The position numbers were made by a program, and so were the translations under genes. A stretch of DNA of 64,000 nucleotides from Myxococcaceae bacterium. Lineage in GTDB: Bacteria > Myxococcota > Myxococcia > Myxococcales > Myxococcaceae. The stretch is from NCBI GenBank assembly GCA_016926755.1, contig JAFGNZ010000006.1, positions 18,982-82,981 on the forward strand. Direction: 5' to 3'. The notes under the pieces were generated by a model. It was not told the origin of the DNA. It searched no databases and worked only from the letters and a program-made list of their open reading frames with translations. Below, in pieces: positions 17,494 through 26,070 of this stretch. Position 1 is the first letter of the stretch, and the number at the start of each line of letters is the position of its first letter.

Positions 17494-17994
17494 ATGGCGA
17501 AATTCACGGTCAATACCCACCGCTTCGATCCGTATCGCAACTTCAAGTTCCGGGTGAAGGTCGACGGCCAGTACGTCGCCGGCCTGAGCAAGTGCAGCGC
17601 CCTCAAGCGCACCACGGAGGTCACCGCGTGGCGCGAGGGGGGCGATCCCAGCACCAGCCGCCAGCTGCCCGGCAAGACGAAGTACGAGCCGGTCACCCTG
17701 GAAGCGGGCCTGACGCATGACACCACCTTCGAGGGGTGGGCCAACCTGGTCCACAACTTCCAGGGGGATGCCGCGGGCTCGCTCAAGAACTTCCGCAAGG
17801 ACGTGATCATCGACGTCTACAACGAGGCCGGGCAGCGGGTGCACTCGTACAAGCTCTACCGCTGCTGGGTCTCGGAGTACCAGGCGCTGCCGGATCTGGA
17901 CGCCAGCGCCAACGCGGTGGCGATCCAGCACATCAAGCTCGAGAACGAGGGCTGGGAGCGGGACGCTTCCGTCACTGAGCCCACGGAAGCCTGA
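17494..17994 (+). CDS. Tail tube protein (gp19-like)
   Basis: The inner tube subunit stacks as hexamers inside the sheath and encloses cargo. 166 aa, the usual length for the T4 gp19/CIS tube family. It opens with the family signature DPYRNFKFRVKVDGQYVAGLSKCSAL, followed by the KYEPVTLEAGLTHDTTFEGW segment and a beta-rich second half with VIIDVYNEAGQRVHSYKLYRCW, then the ALPDLDASANAVAIQHIKLENEGW ending typical of these proteins. Only one tube gene is seen, whereas Afp/PVC encode two. The ATG at 17494 comes after AAGGATCCACCGCC. It ends 5 nt before the next start. Confidence 0.95.
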   Translation: MAKFTVNTHRFDPYRNFKFRVKVDGQYVAGLSKCSALKRTTEVTAWREGGDPSTSRQLPGKTKYEPVTLEAGLTHDTTFEGWANLVHNFQGDAAGSLKNFRKDVIIDVYNEAGQRVHSYKLYRCWVSEYQALPDLDASANAVAIQHIKLENEGWERDASVTEPTEA

Positions 17995-17999
17995 CGCCC

Positions 18000-18866
18000 G
18001 TGAACGCCCTGTGCACACTGCCTGGCGGATGGATCGACCGGAAGGGCGTCCGCCAGCGCGAGGGGGTCCTCCGCCCGCTGCGGGGTGGGGATGAGGAGTG
18101 GCTGTACACGCTCCCTCCCCACACCTCGCAGGCGAGTGTGCTGATCACCCTGCTGGCCCGCTGTGTGAGACACCTCGGGCCCTACAGGGCGAGCCGCGCG
18201 ATGATCCGGATGCTGCCCGCTGGCGACTGCGACTACCTGGCGCTGCGCCTCTACCGGATGACCTTCGGTGACAAGGTGGAGATGGTCCTGGTCTGCCCGA
18301 ACCCCGCGTGCGGGGCGAAGATGGATCTGGACTTCGACGCCAGCCTCCTCCCCGTGGAGGAGCGGCCCCAGCTCCCCCGCTACACCCTCCGGCTCGGCCT
18401 GCCCAACGCGGCAGAGGTGAGCTTCCGCCTGCCGCGCATCGGGGACGTGGAGGCGGCCAACGGGGCGCGGGATCCCGAGGTGAGGCTCCTGTCGCGCTGC
18501 CTCCTCGACATCGACGGGAAGGCACCGGGCGGTGAGGAGGTGGTGGCGGCGCTGCCCGCGGAGGCGCGAGAGGCCCTCAACGCCGAGCTGGAGCGCGTGT
18601 CGCCCCGAATCGAGGACTCGATCGAGGCGAGCTGTCCCGAGTGCGGGCGGGAGTTCAGGACAGCGTTCGACTCCACGGCCCTGCTCTTCGCGAACATCTA
18701 CAGGCGACGCCGCGAGTTCAACCACGCCGTGCACCTGCTGAGCTTCCACTACCACTGGCCCCTGAGCGAGATCCTGGGAATGACTCGGGAACAGCGGCAG
18801 CGCTACGTGCGCCTGCTGCAGGACGAGCTGGATCTCGCCGCGGGCATGTCCGCGGGCCTGGACTGA
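18000..18866 (+). CDS. gp26-like baseplate assembly chaperone with zinc ribbon
   Basis: 288 aa. The overall pattern (N-terminal segment, ANGARDPEVRLLSRCL, and a helical end with HYHWPLSEILGMTREQRQRY) resembles the T4-type baseplate hub assembly chaperone/tail assembly family. Two Cys pairs, CPNPACG at about residues 98-104 and CPECG at about 213-217, could bind one zinc ion, giving the split zinc ribbon common in eCIS versions. The start is GTG at 18000, only 5 nt after the tube stop. Its position after the tube corresponds to the tail-assembly-chaperone slot of phage tail operons. The role is inferred from resemblance and position; no catalytic motif. Confidence 0.72.
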   Translation: MNALCTLPGGWIDRKGVRQREGVLRPLRGGDEEWLYTLPPHTSQASVLITLLARCVRHLGPYRASRAMIRMLPAGDCDYLALRLYRMTFGDKVEMVLVCPNPACGAKMDLDFDASLLPVEERPQLPRYTLRLGLPNAAEVSFRLPRIGDVEAANGARDPEVRLLSRCLLDIDGKAPGGEEVVAALPAEAREALNAELERVSPRIEDSIEASCPECGREFRTAFDSTALLFANIYRRRREFNHAVHLLSFHYHWPLSEILGMTREQRQRYVRLLQDELDLAAGMSAGLD

Positions 18867-18876
18867 GCGGGGGGGC

Positions 18877-19956
18877 ATGATGGCGGGCTTCCTTCAAAGG
18901 CTGGTCACGGCGGGGGCTCGCACCCTGGGCGATATCAGCGCCTCGGCACGCCCCGTGGCGAAGTCGGTGGACGCCCTGCCCGAGATCATCGAAGAGCGGG
19001 TGGTGGCGGAGGAGGAGCTCGCGCCGGGCCGGCGGCCCTCCGACGACGTGCGGGGCAGTCCGTCCGCTCCCAGGAGCGCGCCCCCCATGGAGCGCCCCCT
19101 CGCGTCCTCCGCCGATCGTCCCATGAGCCCGCCCGCGCCCCGCGCCCCGGAGCCGAGCCCGAAGCCCGAGGAGGGCTCCCCGTCGCGACAGGCGCCGCCG
19201 AGCCTGTCTCCCTCGCCGCTGCGCGACGCCGTGGCCACCGCGGAGCGCGCCCCGGCGGCATGGCCTGCCAGGGAGGAGCGCTCCACGGCAGGGCTCCAGA
19301 CCCAGGGATCGGTTCCAGCGTCCCCTGCCCCGCATGAGACACGGCGTGCGCCGCTGCGCGACGCGGTCATCCAGGTCGCCGAGCCCGAGGGCGCGCGCAC
19401 CCTGCCGCCACAGGGACCGGCCCGTGCCGCCACGCCGGACAAGGCCCACTCGCACGAGGCACCAGGGAGCAAGGCTCCTGCTCAGGATGGGCTCGCCCCT
19501 TTCAAGGAGCGCTGGAGAGATCTCGCTCAGCGGCTGAGGATGAGCCACCCACCGCCACTGCCCGAGGCCGGAGCCGCGGCGGAGGAGCCGCCCTCCTCCA
19601 CCTCGCCGCGAGCACAGCCTGGAACTTCGGAGGGGCAGCGGGCGGAGAGGGGCCCCACGCCGGGGAAGGCCGCGCTGGCACGCGATGAGGGGCCCACGCC
19701 CCCTGGCCAGCCATCCACGGCCACCGTGACCCAGGATCGATCCGTGCCTCCCCCGCGCCAGTCCGCGCCGCCTCAGGCCGCCGGCGCCCGCTCCTCGTCC
19801 TCGAAGCGGGCGCCCGAGCTGGTCATCGGAAACCTGGAGGTCCGCATCGTTCCGCTGCCGCCCGCGCCTGAGCCGCGGAGCGCGAGCCCCGAGCCGCGGA
19901 GCCCCCACTCGGGCTCATGGCAGACCGCGGCCCGTCACTACCTGGGGAGGCTGTGA
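18877..19956 (+). CDS. Pro-rich, mostly disordered eCIS protein in the tape-measure slot
   Basis: 359 aa. About 40 N-terminal residues are helical (FLQRLVTAGARTLGDISASA). About 260 residues of Pro/Ala/Ser/Arg-rich low-complexity sequence follow, then a short conserved-looking C-terminal motif, ELVIGNLEVRIVPLPP, and a basic amphipathic end (SWQTAARHYLGRL). The order-disorder-anchor arrangement and its position between the chaperone-like gene and the hub adaptor match where phages put the tape measure. No long coiled coil of the usual tape-measure kind is encoded elsewhere in the locus. It may instead be a linker or cargo adaptor. ATG at 18877 or 18880, 10 nt after the previous stop. Confidence 0.7.
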   Translation: MMAGFLQRLVTAGARTLGDISASARPVAKSVDALPEIIEERVVAEEELAPGRRPSDDVRGSPSAPRSAPPMERPLASSADRPMSPPAPRAPEPSPKPEEGSPSRQAPPSLSPSPLRDAVATAERAPAAWPAREERSTAGLQTQGSVPASPAPHETRRAPLRDAVIQVAEPEGARTLPPQGPARAATPDKAHSHEAPGSKAPAQDGLAPFKERWRDLAQRLRMSHPPPLPEAGAAAEEPPSSTSPRAQPGTSEGQRAERGPTPGKAALARDEGPTPPGQPSTATVTQDRSVPPPRQSAPPQAAGARSSSSKRAPELVIGNLEVRIVPLPPAPEPRSASPEPRSPHSGSWQTAARHYLGRL

Positions 19957-19960
19957 GCCC

Positions 19961-20215
19961 ATGATCATCGAGCGCGCAACAGTGAGCTTCGAAGGGCTGG
20001 ACGTCAGCCCGGAGCGGGCCCAGGCCATCACGGAGCGAGCGCTCCGGCTCGTCGCGGAGACGCACGAGCGGGAGAGCCTCGGCGAGGGCCGCATCGGGAC
20101 CTTGAGCCTCCCTCCGCTGAAGATCTCTCCCCACGCGCTGGATGATCTGGAACTGGCGCGGGCCCTCGCGAACGCCGTGGGCGATGCCCTCCGGCTGCGC
20201 GGAGGTGGACGCTGA
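19961..20215 (+). CDS. Small eCIS-associated protein of unknown function
   Basis: 84 aa, unrecognised. A short strand (IIERATVSFEGL) is followed by a helix (SPERAQAITERALRLVAETHER), a linker with LSLPPLKISP and a second helix (LELARALANAVGDALR). No signal peptide or Cys. It starts 4 nt after the Pro-rich gene and its TGA overlaps the next ATG by one base (TGATG), so it is translationally coupled to both. It may be a stabilising partner of the Pro-rich protein or a minor hub component; position is the only evidence. Confidence 0.65.
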   Translation: MIIERATVSFEGLDVSPERAQAITERALRLVAETHERESLGEGRIGTLSLPPLKISPHALDDLELARALANAVGDALRLRGGGR

Positions 20216-20874
20216 TGGCCAGCGGGTTCTCCAATCAGCCCAAGATGCTCAAGGGGGCGTTCGTCGACTCGAACCTGCTCGCCTTCCCGCCCCTCATCGT
20301 GCCCTTCCAGTTCAACCCGGAGCGGCTCTCCCGGCGCAAGGCCGCGAACATCCAGACGCCCCGCTCGCGCCGTGGCACCGAGGAGCGCACGCCGGAGTCC
20401 CAGAGCCTGGGCGAGGCCCAGAGCACCTTCACCCATCCGGAGACGATCTCCATGGACATCCGGCTGGACGCCACGGATGCCCTGGAGAAGGGCGACGCCA
20501 TCGCCGGCGAGTTCGGCGTGCTGCCCGCGCTGTCGGCCCTGGAGATGATGATCACCCCTCGCTCCGAGTCGTTCTTCGGAGGGCTCCTGGGGCTGTCGGC
20601 CAACTTCGGCTTCGGCGATCGCACCAGCACGCCGGTGCTCATCTTCGTGTGGGGCCGCCAGCGCATCTACCCCGTGCGCCTCACGGAGCTCAACATCCAG
20701 GAGGTGGAGTACAACCCCAACCTCAACCCCACGCGGGTCATCGCGTCGGTGAACCTGCAGGTGATCGGCAGCAACAACCCGTTCTACCTCTTCACCCAGG
20801 CCCAGCGAGAGATCCTCGCGGCGCTGAACCTGCTCAACGCGCCGGACCTGGCGCACTCGGTCGTGAACTTCTAG
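20215..20874 (+). CDS. Contractile injection system tube/hub adaptor (CIS_tube family, Afp7-like)
   Basis: 219 aa. The CIS_tube/Afp7-type N-terminal domain joins the tube to the spike hub. The signature PPLIVPFQFNPERLSR near the start and the beta strand TPVLIFVWGRQRIYPVRLTEL in the second half, followed by NPTRVIASVNLQVIG, are characteristic of this family. Other systems often carry a C-terminal LysM domain in the same protein; here that function is a separate 96-aa protein encoded next (8-nt gap). The ATG overlaps the previous stop by one base. Particle structural component. Confidence 0.88.
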   Translation: MASGFSNQPKMLKGAFVDSNLLAFPPLIVPFQFNPERLSRRKAANIQTPRSRRGTEERTPESQSLGEAQSTFTHPETISMDIRLDATDALEKGDAIAGEFGVLPALSALEMMITPRSESFFGGLLGLSANFGFGDRTSTPVLIFVWGRQRIYPVRLTELNIQEVEYNPNLNPTRVIASVNLQVIGSNNPFYLFTQAQREILAALNLLNAPDLAHSVVNF

Positions 20875-20882
20875 GAGGCGGC

Positions 20883-21173
20883 ATGCTCTACCAGGGATCG
20901 CGCTACGCGGGGACGGAGGTCGTCGAGCCGGTGAACACCGAGGGCGAACACCCGCGCGTGCTCGCCCTGCGCCGCATCTCCGCGCCCAAGGGGGTGCTCG
21001 AGTACGTGGTGATGGAGGGCGAGCGCCTGGATCACCTCGCCCAGCGCTTCTACAGCGACCCGAAGAAGTACTGGCTGATCCTGGACGCCAACCCCCACGA
21101 GCTCAACCCCTTCGAGCTGCTGCGCCCGGGGCGGCGGATCCAGGTGCCTCGGAATCGGGTGGTCACCCCGTGA
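20883..21173 (+). CDS. LysM-like / tail protein X-like baseplate component
   Basis: 96 aa. Residues ~40-92 have the LysM/gpX pattern: EYVVMEGERLDHLAQRFY, then KYWLILDANPHELNP and LLRPGRRIQVP. In phage and CIS baseplates this fold sits at the tube-hub junction and does not necessarily bind peptidoglycan. The ATG at 20883 has GGAGG directly upstream (TAGGAGGCGGC); the longer open frame back to 20142 is antisense-quality sequence overlapping the adaptor gene. The TGA overlaps the GTG of the hub gene (GTGA), showing translational coupling. Confidence 0.87.
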   Translation: MLYQGSRYAGTEVVEPVNTEGEHPRVLALRRISAPKGVLEYVVMEGERLDHLAQRFYSDPKKYWLILDANPHELNPFELLRPGRRIQVPRNRVVTP

Positions 21174-22360
21174 TCACCGAGGTCGTCAACGTCTCCATTG
21201 ACGGTGCGCCCCAGGATGACCTGGTGCCCGACATCGTCCAGCTGGAGGTGGAGGAGTCCGTGGCCGAGGCGGACGTGTTCCGCCTGCGCCTGGCGCTGCA
21301 CCCCCTCTCCGACGGGGCGTGGAACTACGTGGACGATCCCCGCTTCCAGCTCTGGAAGCGCTTCTCCGTGGAGGCGGGCTACCCGGACGACACGCAGTCG
21401 CTGGTGGACGGGTACATCACGCACGTGGAGCTGGGCTTCGGGAGCCAGCAGGAGCCCTACCTCGAGCTGTCGGGGATGGACCTGTCCGCCAGGATGAACC
21501 TGGAGGAGAAGCAGCTGGCCTGGGCCAACAAGAAGGACCACGAGATCGCCCAGGCCGTCTTCTCCTCCTACGGGCTGAGCTACGAGGTGGAGGACACCGT
21601 CGTCCAGCACGCGGAGGCCCTCGCGACGATCCTCCAGAGCGAGACCGACATCCGCTTCCTGCGGCGGCTGGCGGCCCGCAACGGCTTCGAGTGCTACGTG
21701 CGAGGCAACACCGGCTACTTCCGCAGCCCCAACCTCCAGGAGCCGCCGCAGAAGCTGCTGGCCGTGGACTTCGGTGGGGAGACCAACCTCTCCCAGCTCA
21801 AGCTCAAGGTGGAGGGGACCTCCGCGACCACCGCCGAGATCCGCCGCCTGGATCCCATGGAGAAGCAGGAGGAGAAGGAGAGCCTGGAGGCGCTCACGGA
21901 GCGCAAGCTCGGCAAGCAACCCCTGAGCGAGCTGCGCGGGGGCCAGCCCGAGGGCCGGATCCTCCTGCGCCGCGAGCCCTCCATCGCCAAGGAGGAGATG
22001 CAGGCGCGGCTGCGCGGCGCCTACTCGGGCGCCAACCAGTTCGTCGTGGCGGAGGGAGAGATCGATGGCCGCGTCTACCTCTCGGTGCTGCGCTCCAGGC
22101 GCCTGGTGACGCTCAAGGGCGTGGGCGAGCGCTACAGCGGCCACTACTACGTCACGCGGGTGAAGCACTCCTTCACCGTGGAGGGCTACACCCAGAGCTT
22201 CGAGGCCCGCCGCAACGGCCTGGGGCTCACCGGCGAGGAGACGTTCGAGGCACCAGCGCTGCCGCTGGCCATCATGCCCTCGCTGGGCGGCGCGGGCGCG
22301 GCAGGCGGCAACAAGGTGCTGCCACCGCAACAGACCGGCAGGAACCCCGGAGGCATCTGA
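21170..22360 (+). CDS. Phage late control gpD-like baseplate hub protein
   Basis: Central hub of the baseplate, related to P2 gpD, T4 gp27 and the N-terminal half of VgrG. 396 aa. It contains VEESVAEADVFRLRLAL, DGYITHVELGF and the gpD-family segment ETDIRFLRRLAARNGFECYVRGN (about residues 144-166), then a mixed charged insertion (~225-280) and a C-terminal barrel piece with YSGHYYVTRVKHSF. The last 45 residues are Gly/Pro-rich and flexible. The spike (gpV) is not fused here and lies 8 kb downstream at 30369. GTG start overlapping the LysM-like stop. Confidence 0.93.
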   Translation: MITEVVNVSIDGAPQDDLVPDIVQLEVEESVAEADVFRLRLALHPLSDGAWNYVDDPRFQLWKRFSVEAGYPDDTQSLVDGYITHVELGFGSQQEPYLELSGMDLSARMNLEEKQLAWANKKDHEIAQAVFSSYGLSYEVEDTVVQHAEALATILQSETDIRFLRRLAARNGFECYVRGNTGYFRSPNLQEPPQKLLAVDFGGETNLSQLKLKVEGTSATTAEIRRLDPMEKQEEKESLEALTERKLGKQPLSELRGGQPEGRILLRREPSIAKEEMQARLRGAYSGANQFVVAEGEIDGRVYLSVLRSRRLVTLKGVGERYSGHYYVTRVKHSFTVEGYTQSFEARRNGLGLTGEETFEAPALPLAIMPSLGGAGAAGGNKVLPPQQTGRNPGGI

Positions 22361-22361
22361 C

Positions 22362-24149
22362 ATGGCACCGCCGAATCCCCCCACCCTCACCACCGTCGGG
22401 CGGCAGCGGGTGATCGACTACGTCACCAAGGACTACGAAGGCTTCCGCCAGGCGATGCTCAATCAGATCCCGCTGCGGCTGCCCAACTGGACGGACCGCG
22501 GCGAGAGCGACTTCGGCGTGGTGCTCATCGAGCTCTTCGCCTACGTGGCCGACATCCTGAGCTACTACCAGGATCGGGTGGCCAACGAGGCCTTCCTCGG
22601 CACGGCCACCCAGCGCCGCTCGGTGGCGGAGCTGCTCCGGCTGATCGACTACCAGATCGATCCCGGGCTGGCCGCCTCCGCGCACATCCACTTCGACGTG
22701 ACCGCCGACGTGACGGTGAGCGGCTCGAGCCTGCCCTATCGCCTCAGGACTTCGGGGCAGCCCGGCGAGCCGGATGTCACCTTCGAGATCACCCAGGAGT
22801 TCAAGCTCGGGCTGCTCAACAACGCCATCTCGCTGGCCGCCCAGCCGTCCATCCCCGCTGGGACGACGGCCCTGCGGCTCGATCGCACCAGCCATGCCCT
22901 GGCGGAGGGCCACCCCATCTACCTGGAGGAGAAGAAGACGCTGTCCAACGGCAGCACGCTGATCCGCCGCTCGGCGATGCTGCGGGTGACGCAGGTGGTG
23001 GATGTGGGCGGCGACAAGGACGAGCTCCGCTGGCTGCCGCCGCTGCTCGAGCCCTTCGATCCCGCCATCACCACCCTCAAGGGCAACAACGTGCTGGCCA
23101 CCCAGGGGGAGACCGTCAACGACGAGCCGATCTTCGTCAGCGACGGGACGCCCGGGCAGCGGCTCACCCTCTCCCGCACCCCGGTGACCCACCTGCTGCG
23201 CGCCGAGCCGTTCCGCCGGCGGCGCTCCCGCCCGGAGCTGGAGATCCGGGTGGATGGGACGCGCTGGGACGAGGTGGAGAGCCTGTTCGACAGCACCCCG
23301 GCGGCCCCGCACTACTCCACCCTCATCGACGAGAACGACGTCACCACGGTGCTGTTCGGCACCGGCGCCCGAGGGGCCGTCCCGCCCACGGGCAGCCAGA
23401 TCACCGCGCGCTACCGCGTGGGCCTGGGCAGCCTGGGCAACGTGGGCTCGGACACGCTGAGCGTGTTCATCACCGCCGTGCCCGAGGTGAAGGCCATCAT
23501 CAACCCCTTCCCGGCCCAGGGTGGCGCGGACCGGGAGTCCACGGAGGAGGCGAAGATCTCCGGGCCGGGCTCCATCATCGCCCAGGAGCGGGCCGTCACC
23601 CTGCAGGACTACGAGCTGCTGGCGGAGGGCTTCGCCGGCGTGGGCAAGGCCAAGGCGCGCGTGGGCCTGCGCGGCGGCTACAAGGTGGTGCAGCTCTACG
23701 TCGCCCCGGAGAACCCGACGACCGTGCCCCCGCCGGCCCCCTCGAGCGACCTGAAGGACGCGCTCAAGCGCTTCCTGGAGGCGCGCATGCCGGTCAACCG
23801 CATGGCCGGGGTGGATGTGCTGGATCCGCTCTACGTGCCCGTGGACATCACGGTGGACGTGCACCTGAAGGCGGAGGCGAGCCAGACCCGGGTGCAGGAG
23901 GAGGTCCGCAAGGTCCTCCGCGAGCTGCTGGCGTTCGCCAACCAGGACTTCGGCAAGGCGATCCGCGTGGGCGAGGTGTACTCGGCCCTCTACCCGGTGC
24001 AGGGCGTGGCCTACGTCCTGCTCAAGCGCCTGCAGCGCGCCGGGCAGGCCACCGCCGAGAAGGGCTGCGAGTTCGCGGACGTGATGATCGGTGAGAACGA
24101 GCTGGCCTACGAAGGGCTGCTCACCCTCAACCTCTTCGGAGGCTCGTGA
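22362..24149 (+). CDS. Baseplate wedge protein gpJ-like
   Basis: 595 aa. Baseplate J family (gp6-like wedge ring that triggers sheath contraction). The N-terminus has the signature DYVTKDYEGFRQAML and WTDRGESDFGVVLIELFAYVADILSYYQDRVANE. The central region is a large beta insertion. The C-terminal half has AQERAVTLQDYELLAEGFAGVGKAKAR and the LKRFLEARMPVNRMAGVDVLDPLYVPVDI segment conserved in gpJ proteins. ATG at 22362, one base after the hub stop. The TGA (24147-24149) overlaps the next start region. It is the largest canonical baseplate wedge protein of the locus. Confidence 0.95.
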   Translation: MAPPNPPTLTTVGRQRVIDYVTKDYEGFRQAMLNQIPLRLPNWTDRGESDFGVVLIELFAYVADILSYYQDRVANEAFLGTATQRRSVAELLRLIDYQIDPGLAASAHIHFDVTADVTVSGSSLPYRLRTSGQPGEPDVTFEITQEFKLGLLNNAISLAAQPSIPAGTTALRLDRTSHALAEGHPIYLEEKKTLSNGSTLIRRSAMLRVTQVVDVGGDKDELRWLPPLLEPFDPAITTLKGNNVLATQGETVNDEPIFVSDGTPGQRLTLSRTPVTHLLRAEPFRRRRSRPELEIRVDGTRWDEVESLFDSTPAAPHYSTLIDENDVTTVLFGTGARGAVPPTGSQITARYRVGLGSLGNVGSDTLSVFITAVPEVKAIINPFPAQGGADRESTEEAKISGPGSIIAQERAVTLQDYELLAEGFAGVGKAKARVGLRGGYKVVQLYVAPENPTTVPPPAPSSDLKDALKRFLEARMPVNRMAGVDVLDPLYVPVDITVDVHLKAEASQTRVQEEVRKVLRELLAFANQDFGKAIRVGEVYSALYPVQGVAYVLLKRLQRAGQATAEKGCEFADVMIGENELAYEGLLTLNLFGGS

Positions 24150-26044
24150 TGGCCACCGACTTCGCGGAGCTCCTGTACCGCTACCTGCCAGGCCTGTACC
24201 GGGACAAGGACACGCTGGGCGAGCTCCAGCGCTTCCTCCAGATCATCGCCCTGCCCCTGGAGGAGCTGGAGGCCAGCGTCGGCCAGCTCTATGAGGACTT
24301 CTTCATCTCCGGGTGCCGGCCCGAGCTCATCCCCCTGCTGGGCGCGCTGGTGGGGGTGGAGGTGGACACGACGCTGCCGCTCCGAGCGCAGCGGACGCAG
24401 GTGTCCGAGGCCGTGCGCTTCTACCGCTCCAAGGGCACACAGCAGCCCCTGGAGCGCTGGGCGGAGAGCCTCACGCAGTGGCGCGTGACGCTGGTGGACT
24501 TCTCGAAGAGCGTCGCCCAGGTGCCGTTCCTCGAGGCGATGAACCCCGTCTCGCGGCTGCGGGATCAGCTCGTCGCCGAGCTCCCCCCCGGCAGCGGCAA
24601 CTGCTTCTTCTCCGCCGAGCAGCGCCTCCAGCCCCTGTTCGATGCCATCACGGGCCGGTTCATCACGCGCAAGGCCCTGGCCGGCAACGAGGCGAAGTAC
24701 GCGGGCGTCGAGGGCCGCTTCACCATCGAAGAGCGCGGCGTGGACCTGTTCAAGCCGCCCGCGGGGACACCCTATGTCGCGGTGGCTGCCGACCTCACGG
24801 ACTTCAGCACCCCCCTGGACGCGGGCGGCGCCCCGCTCGCGATCGCCGCGCACCAGATCGCCGTCGATCCCGTGCTGGGCCGCTTCAAGATCGTGAGCCC
24901 CCTGCCCTCGGCCGGCAACCTCCGGGTCACCTTCCACGCGCTCACGCCCGCGATCGTCACGACCCAGGCCTTCCACGTGGGCGATCCCTCGCGCATGCGG
25001 CAGCTCGGCCGGAGCGATGATCCCGCCCCCTACACCCTGGACATCCGCGCCCCGCGGAGCGTCACCGACAGGACGGGCCAGAAGCACTTCGACAACCACG
25101 GCTTCTTCGTCACGCCGTGCCGCGTGCTCGCCAACCAGCGCCCCAACCTCATCCCGGCCGGCTCCTCGAGCGGGCGCTTCACCTTCGACGGGAGCCCACT
25201 GACCCTGGGAGATACGGAGGGCATCTCCCTCCAGCTCCTGGATGGGATCGACGGCACGCCGCTGACGCGCCGGAAGGTGGCGGGGCAAGTCCAGCGCTAC
25301 GCCGGCCAGCCCTGCGGCTTCACGATCCGCATCCGAGGCGTCTCTCTCACCGACCCCGCCTTCCAGCCCTCCGCCAACCTGGTGATCGCCCACCTGGAGA
25401 ACTTCAACCAGCCCAAGGGCCTGAATGGCATCCTCCTGGAGCTATCGCCGACGGACGTCGTCGTCGATCCCCAGCTCGGGCGCATCCTCATGAACCTGAG
25501 CGCGCTCGGGGCCACGGCGGAGGACGTCCGCGTGGACTACCTGCTGGGGGCGCTGATCCGCGTGGAGGACGCCGCGCCCCTGGCGCTCACCCCCATCACC
25601 ACGGGGGGCTTCGCCTTCTCGAAGGATGGCGCCCGGGTGCGCCTTCGCGACGCCCTCGACGGCACCCCCGTGGATGAGTCGATGCGGCTGGGGCGCCTGC
25701 TCTCCCTCTACCATGGCACCTCGCGAGGCTGGTCCATCCTCCGAAACGGCGCGCCTGTCGCCCCCGCCCTGCCGGCGGAGCTCCGGGATCTGTCGGACAT
25801 GGGCACGCCCGTCCTGCCGGGGCGCATCTTCATCGATCCGTGGCAAGGCCGCTTCAAGTTCCCCGCGGGCTTCCTCGCGCCGGGAGATCAGATCACCGTG
25901 AGCTACGCCTCCAGCGACGCGGCCGCCGAGGCGCGGATCTTCGCCAGCCTGGCGCAGCGCCTGCCGTCGGCGCTGCCAGCCGGGGTAGCCCCCGTCATTG
26001 TGGATACACGCAGCATTCCGGTGCAGCCCGCGCGGCTTCACTGA
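24149..26044 (+). CDS. gpI-like baseplate protein with repeated C-terminal beta domains
   Basis: 631 aa. The first ~180 residues match the phage tail protein I family: LLYRYLPGLYRDKDTLGELQRFLQI, ELIPLLGALVGVEVD, and a helical part with RSKGTQQPLERWAESLTQW. The rest is far longer than normal gpI. It contains at least three related beta units ending in a VDPxxGR-like strand: IAVDPVLGRFK (about residue 237), VVVDPQLGRILM (about 436) and IFIDPWQGRFKF (about 559). The first two are preceded by GRFTIEERGVDL and CGFTIRIRGVSL. I take ATG 24149, as GGAGG is 6 nt upstream; a GTG at 24146 is alternative. The repeats suggest a surface appendage that could replace a missing fibre. Confidence 0.85.
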   Translation: MATDFAELLYRYLPGLYRDKDTLGELQRFLQIIALPLEELEASVGQLYEDFFISGCRPELIPLLGALVGVEVDTTLPLRAQRTQVSEAVRFYRSKGTQQPLERWAESLTQWRVTLVDFSKSVAQVPFLEAMNPVSRLRDQLVAELPPGSGNCFFSAEQRLQPLFDAITGRFITRKALAGNEAKYAGVEGRFTIEERGVDLFKPPAGTPYVAVAADLTDFSTPLDAGGAPLAIAAHQIAVDPVLGRFKIVSPLPSAGNLRVTFHALTPAIVTTQAFHVGDPSRMRQLGRSDDPAPYTLDIRAPRSVTDRTGQKHFDNHGFFVTPCRVLANQRPNLIPAGSSSGRFTFDGSPLTLGDTEGISLQLLDGIDGTPLTRRKVAGQVQRYAGQPCGFTIRIRGVSLTDPAFQPSANLVIAHLENFNQPKGLNGILLELSPTDVVVDPQLGRILMNLSALGATAEDVRVDYLLGALIRVEDAAPLALTPITTGGFAFSKDGARVRLRDALDGTPVDESMRLGRLLSLYHGTSRGWSILRNGAPVAPALPAELRDLSDMGTPVLPGRIFIDPWQGRFKFPAGFLAPGDQITVSYASSDAAAEARIFASLAQRLPSALPAGVAPVIVDTRSIPVQPARLH

Positions 26045-26070
26045 GCGACGCCAGGGAAGGAAAAAACGAC

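Noticed and set aside
25840..26070. N-terminal extension of the DUF6519 frame
   Set aside because: Overlaps gpI in another frame; GGAAGGA and the ISREDFNELKNYL family start support the ATG at 26071.
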